A DNA stretch of 19,238 nt, from positions 1 through 19,238 of the forward strand of contig JAEWBD010000183.1 of the NCBI GenBank assembly GCA_023391315.1. Reading direction: 5' to 3'. Source of the stretch: Bacteroidota bacterium. Lineage in GTDB: Bacteria; Bacteroidota; Bacteroidia; Chitinophagales; Chitinophagaceae. The number at the start of each line of letters is the position of its first letter. Position 1 is the stretch's first letter. Under the pieces are notes generated by a model that saw only the letters and a list, made by a program, of their open reading frames with translations, searched no databases and was not told the origin of the DNA. Positions 16,092 to 19,238 of this stretch are shown piece after piece. Position numbers and translations under genes: made by a program.

Positions 16092-17087
16092 ATGACACGC
16101 TGGGGAATTTTAGGCTGTGGCCGCATAGCAAGAAAATTTGCATCAGACCTTAAGCTCGTTGAAGATGCAATGCTCATTGCCTGTGGCGCACGCAACGCTG
16201 CATCAGCAGATGCGTTTGCCAAAGAGTTCAATATAAAACATAAACATTACAGCTATGAAGCATTGGTAAAAGATGATGAGGTGGATGTGATATACATAGC
16301 CACACCACATAGCCATCACCATGAACACGCACTGTTGTGCATTAATAACGGTAAAGCCGTATTATGCGAAAAAGCATTTGCCCTTAATTATGCACAGGTA
16401 AAGGAAATGGTTGATGCAGCACGCGATAAAAAAGTTTTTTTAATGGAAGCTGTGTGGACAAAATTTTTGCCGCCATTTAATAAAGTGAAACAACTGATTG
16501 ATGACGGCATGCTGGGCGATATAAAAAGCCTACTTGTAAATTTTGGCTTTAAAGCACCGCCGGATGCACCGCAACGTTTGCTTGATCCTTCATTGGGCGG
16601 CGGCACTATACTTGATATTGGTATTTATAATGTATTTACGGCTTTGTTCTTTTTAGGCAAGCCTGATATTATAACAGCAGAAGCAATATTAACGGCAGGA
16701 AACACCGATGAACAATGCGCTGTTACTTTTAAATATAATGATGGAAGGCTGGCGCAATTGTTTTCAACTTTTCTATCCGATTGTACAACGGAAGCAGACA
16801 TTTGCGGAACCAACGGCCGCATACGCTTAACCTCCCGCTATTATACACCCTTTGCAACTATTGAATATTATCCCGGCAGGCTTGATACGAAACAAATTAT
16901 TGATACAGGCAGGCCTGAAGAAGGCTTCGGCTATCAATACGAGGCAAGACATGTTGGTGAATGTTTGAAAAAAGGATTAACAGAAAGCCCCGTAATGACA
17001 TTCGCAGATTCTTTATCGCTTATCGAAACATTGGATGCTATAAGAAAAAAAGCAGGCATTATTTACGCTGTTGATGAACAATTGTAA
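16092..17087 (+). CDS. Gfo/Idh/MocA-family NAD(P)-dependent oxidoreductase
   Basis: The open frame begins at 16008, but the ATG at 16092 starts the normal Rossmann fold directly (MTRWGILGCGRIARKFA), so I use it; the 28 upstream codons look non-coding. This gives 331 residues. G8-C-G10-R-I-A is the dinucleotide-binding loop, IYIATPHSHHHEHA (67-80) the next strand, and CEKAFALN (92-99) holds E93-K94, the position of the usual EKP motif with Ala in place of Pro. MEAVWTKFLPPF (118-129) and GGTILDIGIYN (170-180, D175 and Y179) resemble the dihydrodiol/xylose dehydrogenase-like branch. The substrate, probably a sugar or polyol, is not predictable. The cytochrome gene begins 50 bases downstream. The region 15826-16091 before it holds an 8-bp palindrome (GTGTACAC, 15903-15910) and a weak 7-bp inverted repeat (15918-15937), but no clear promoter. 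Confidence 0.88.
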   Translation: MTRWGILGCGRIARKFASDLKLVEDAMLIACGARNAASADAFAKEFNIKHKHYSYEALVKDDEVDVIYIATPHSHHHEHALLCINNGKAVLCEKAFALNYAQVKEMVDAARDKKVFLMEAVWTKFLPPFNKVKQLIDDGMLGDIKSLLVNFGFKAPPDAPQRLLDPSLGGGTILDIGIYNVFTALFFLGKPDIITAEAILTAGNTDEQCAVTFKYNDGRLAQLFSTFLSDCTTEADICGTNGRIRLTSRYYTPFATIEYYPGRLDTKQIIDTGRPEEGFGYQYEARHVGECLKKGLTESPVMTFADSLSLIETLDAIRKKAGIIYAVDEQL

Positions 17088-17137
17088 TAAATTGTCGTTT
17101 TTTTAAAATAAAAATTTTTAAGCTTAAATAATTCTCT

Positions 17138-17662
17138 ATGATGCATTCAAACAAACGAAAACTTAATTTCCTGCTATTTATTGCTGTATGTGTTTTTATA
17201 AGTGTTGCCGCAACCAAACCCGCTGCCAGCATTAAAAACAACACCAGCTTAAGCGATACAGGTTTATTTAAAAACCTTAAGGTTTTACCGAAAGATATAA
17301 GCAAAGAAGACCTCGAGAAAGTAATGCATGGCTTTAATAAAGCTTTGGGTGTACGGTGTAATTTTTGTCATTCACCAGGCGCCAATGGTAAAATGGATTT
17401 TTCCAGTGATGCAAAGTCTGAAAAAGACATTGCCCGTTATATGCTTAATATGACGCACGAAATAAACATGAAATATTTCAACCCGGAAAATTCTCAAAGG
17501 CCGGATACTATTTCTGTTGTAAAATGTGTAACCTGTCATCACGGTAACCCGCATCCTGGAGATGCAGTTTTGCCGGATGATGATCATGGTAATGCACCTC
17601 CTCCTCCGCCACCGCCACCTGCCGGCCATGACAGTAGCGGTAATACGCCGGATCATCAATAA
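17138..17662 (+). CDS. Di-haem c-type cytochrome, reaction-centre-cytochrome-like family
   Basis: A 174-residue exported cytochrome. Residues about 8-25 are a signal peptide or membrane anchor. LFKNLKVLPKDISKEDLEKV (43-62) and the first haem site CNFCH (C74, C77, H78) in LGVRCNFCHSPG, followed by the second site CVTCH (C130, C133, H134), match a small Bacteroidota and Acidobacteriota family annotated as related to the tetrahaem subunit of photosynthetic reaction centres (PF02276-like, from memory). That name does not imply photosynthesis. M102, M105 and M111 are possible axial ligands. The tail is acidic and His-rich and contains eight consecutive prolines (154-161), unusual for the family. 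It should act in the periplasm in electron transfer; partners are unknown. It is probably co-transcribed with the oxidoreductase. Confidence 0.85.
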   Translation: MMHSNKRKLNFLLFIAVCVFISVAATKPAASIKNNTSLSDTGLFKNLKVLPKDISKEDLEKVMHGFNKALGVRCNFCHSPGANGKMDFSSDAKSEKDIARYMLNMTHEINMKYFNPENSQRPDTISVVKCVTCHHGNPHPGDAVLPDDDHGNAPPPPPPPPAGHDSSGNTPDHQ

Positions 17663-17678
17663 ATTTGCATTTATATAA

Positions 17679-17720
17679 ATAAAACAATAAGGCTGCGATG
17701 TCGCAGCCTTATTGTTTTAT
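17679..17720. terminator. Near-perfect bidirectional intrinsic terminator
   Basis: Two 20-base arms, 17679-17698 and 17701-17720, are exact reverse complements around a 2-base centre, with GGCTGCGA/TCGCAGCC as the GC core, A-rich sequence on the left and TTTTAT on the right. It sits between the convergent cytochrome and susD genes, 16 bases past the cytochrome stop, and can end transcription from both sides. Confidence 0.9.
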
Positions 17721-17781
17721 AAGGAAGCATTCAGGTTTAAAAAACCTGTTTGCAGGTTTGATTTTTTCCCGTTTGCAATAT

Positions 17782-19238
17782 TTAATAACCCGGGTTTTGC
17801 ACCAGCTTATTATTTTGGGCAATTACCGGCTGAGGAATTGGATTTAAATACATTTTCATGTTAAATACATGAGGATGATTTAAAGGCACTACTTCATACT
17901 TCCAAACACCACTATTATCAGCAGGTGATGTATTGGTAATCTTCATTGCATGTTTATCCACATTCATTACCTGGTCTGCAATTTTCCACCTGATGATATC
18001 ATAAAAGCGCTTGCCTTCAAAGCATAATTCAACTCTCCTTTCATGGTGAATAGCGCTACGCATTTCGTCCTTGCTCAGGCCGATTGCAAGAGGAGGAAGA
18101 TTTGAACGTTGCCTTATTTTATTAATGGCATCATATACTGATTGGTCGGGGCCTGCAACCTCATTTTGAGCCTCTGCATAACCCAATAAAACTTCGGCGT
18201 AGCGGAAATAGATATAATTGGCGCCACTGGCCGGGCCGCCGCCAGGACGCACAAGCGGGTTCAGTTTTTTCTTAAAATAATAACCCGTATTTCCTACGTC
18301 ATCACTTGCAAAATCAATCTGATTTTTAGAAGGATTTACTTCATTTATACGGGTATAAATGGTATCCTCTTTTGTCATCCAGTCCATTTTGTAAGGAGCG
18401 CCATCATAAACTATCCACTTATAAAACCGGCGTTCACGGTTTGTGTAAGGATGCTGGGGATCATAACCGGAAGTGGGATCAGTGATTGCTTTTCCATTTG
18501 CCATAAAAAACTGGTCAACCAATTCCTGGGTAGGATCATAATTACCCCACGTGTAGTAAGCGCCGTTAATCCAAACAGGGCCGCCGTATTGCTCGAAAGT
18601 GGAACCCATTGTGTTAGGAACATATTGCCTGTCCCAAATTACTTCAGAATTATATTCATTTGCTTCGAACCAAAGTGTTGAATCATCCGGGAACAATTCA
18701 TAAGGAGCGCCGTTGCCATAATCATCTATAAATTTTTTAAAAGTAGCGGCAGCGGCAGCCCAACGTCCCTGATCTACATCGCCAAAACCTGCCACTTTAT
18801 TTGGGTCGGGCCCTCCGGGCGCTGATGTTGAATTATAAGTTGGGCTGGCGGCATTCAGTTCAAGCCATCCTTTCAGCATTAAAGCGGCACCAAGGGTTGC
18901 TCTGCCCGCATTCGGATCTCCCTGGCTGTATTTTTTGGCAAGATACCCGTTATTAACTACCGTATCTAATGATGATGTGAGGAAGTTAAACGTTTCGGCA
19001 TAAGTACTTCTTGCTTTAAATAAAGTGGTACTGTCATCGCGGGTTTGCGGTTCAGTAATAATGGGCACCCCCCCTAAATGAAGAAAAAGATTACTGTAAT
19101 AAAAGGACCTGAGAAAACGAACTTCATCCAGTCTTTTATTGTACCAATCGTCGGAAAAATTATCCTTGTTTTCACCTATTTTCTGAATAAAGAGATTACA
19201 CTTCCTGATGGTGTTATAAGCATCGGTCCAGTTAAACC
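17782..19238 (-). CDS. SusD/RagB-family nutrient-binding outer-membrane lipoprotein, C-terminal 484 residues
   Basis: The frame is open from the stop at 17782 to the right window edge, so the N-terminus with its lipobox is missing; an in-frame GTG at 19068 is an internal codon, not the start. Family features in order are FNWTDAYNTIRKCNLFI at the edge, the VRFLRSFYYSNLFLHLGGVP segment, DDVGNTGYYFKKKLNP, YIYFRYAEVLLGYAEAQNEV, INKIRQRSNLPPL, RSAIHHERRVELCFEGKRFY, DIIRWKIAD, and the closing LNPIPQPVIAQNNKLVQNPGY. SusD proteins cap a SusC TonB-dependent transporter and bind glycans or other nutrients at the surface; the ligand cannot be predicted. A susC gene is expected just outside, upstream on the minus strand (inference). 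The gene ends against the bidirectional terminator. Confidence 0.95.
   Translation of the reverse strand, partial: FNWTDAYNTIRKCNLFIQKIGENKDNFSDDWYNKRLDEVRFLRSFYYSNLFLHLGGVPIITEPQTRDDSTTLFKARSTYAETFNFLTSSLDTVVNNGYLAKKYSQGDPNAGRATLGAALMLKGWLELNAASPTYNSTSAPGGPDPNKVAGFGDVDQGRWAAAAATFKKFIDDYGNGAPYELFPDDSTLWFEANEYNSEVIWDRQYVPNTMGSTFEQYGGPVWINGAYYTWGNYDPTQELVDQFFMANGKAITDPTSGYDPQHPYTNRERRFYKWIVYDGAPYKMDWMTKEDTIYTRINEVNPSKNQIDFASDDVGNTGYYFKKKLNPLVRPGGGPASGANYIYFRYAEVLLGYAEAQNEVAGPDQSVYDAINKIRQRSNLPPLAIGLSKDEMRSAIHHERRVELCFEGKRFYDIIRWKIADQVMNVDKHAMKITNTSPADNSGVWKYEVVPLNHPHVFNMKMYLNPIPQPVIAQNNKLVQNPGY

Noticed and set aside
19061..19070. Run of seven G (minus strand) in susD as a possible frameshift
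   Set aside because: The reading frame continues across the run into typical SusD sequence (FYYSNLFLHLGGVPIITEP), so the gene is intact there.
1..19238. Novel defence, mobile or biosynthetic cluster
   Set aside because: No nuclease, methylase, toxin-antitoxin, integrase, transposase, phage or biosynthetic core gene is visible. Nearly all genes belong to familiar families, so claiming a new system would go beyond the evidence.

Overview
The window looks like chromosome from a Bacteroidota bacterium, most plausibly of the Chitinophagaceae or a close relative (inference). The signs are a secreted protein ending in a type IX secretion (Por/T9SS) sorting domain, a SusD/RagB outer-membrane nutrient-binding lipoprotein, weak or absent Shine-Dalgarno sequences, one exact TAnnTTTG promoter box, and moderate AT-rich composition. 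Seventeen protein genes are supported; two run off the window edges. I see no tRNA, rRNA, CRISPR array, transposase or phage gene.

Layout. 1-1894 (minus): an apolipoprotein N-acyltransferase (lnt), then, 15 bases on, the start of a GH43-type glycoside hydrolase cut by the window edge. 2177-4747 (plus): a large secreted protein with a carbohydrate-binding-like module, a propeller-like domain of unknown function and a T9SS tail. 4849-7445 (plus): pirin, anmK (anhydro-MurNAc kinase) and a small lipoprotein, ending tail-to-tail, with a 12-base overlap, against ade (adenine deaminase, minus, 7434-9077).

9316-12819 (plus) is a compact five-gene run: a YCII/DGPF-family protein, an ECF42-type sigma factor with its long C-terminal extension, a glutathione peroxidase-like protein, a stand-alone cobalamin-binding domain of methylmalonyl-CoA-mutase type and an enoyl-CoA hydratase. 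The first two form the known ECF42/DGPF pair; the last two suggest acyl-CoA metabolism. 12921-13439 (minus) is a bacterial ferritin with a recognisable promoter box. 13660-15231 (plus) encodes an exported protein with a long coiled coil built on a 135-bp (45-residue) tandem repeat. It converges on a small four-helix membrane protein (minus, 15328-15825).

16092-17662 (plus) holds a Gfo/Idh/MocA oxidoreductase and a small di-haem c-type cytochrome. A near-perfect bidirectional terminator separates these from a susD gene (minus, 17782 to beyond the right edge).

Functionally the window is mostly housekeeping and stress genes (lipoprotein maturation, peptidoglycan recycling, purine salvage, iron storage, peroxide defence), framed by polysaccharide-use genes at both ends. 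I found no convincing new multi-gene defence or mobile system. The points most worth a second look are the ECF42/DGPF unit with an inverted repeat just before the sigma-factor start, the recombining coiled-coil repeat gene, and the uncharacterised T9SS cargo protein opposite lnt and GH43.
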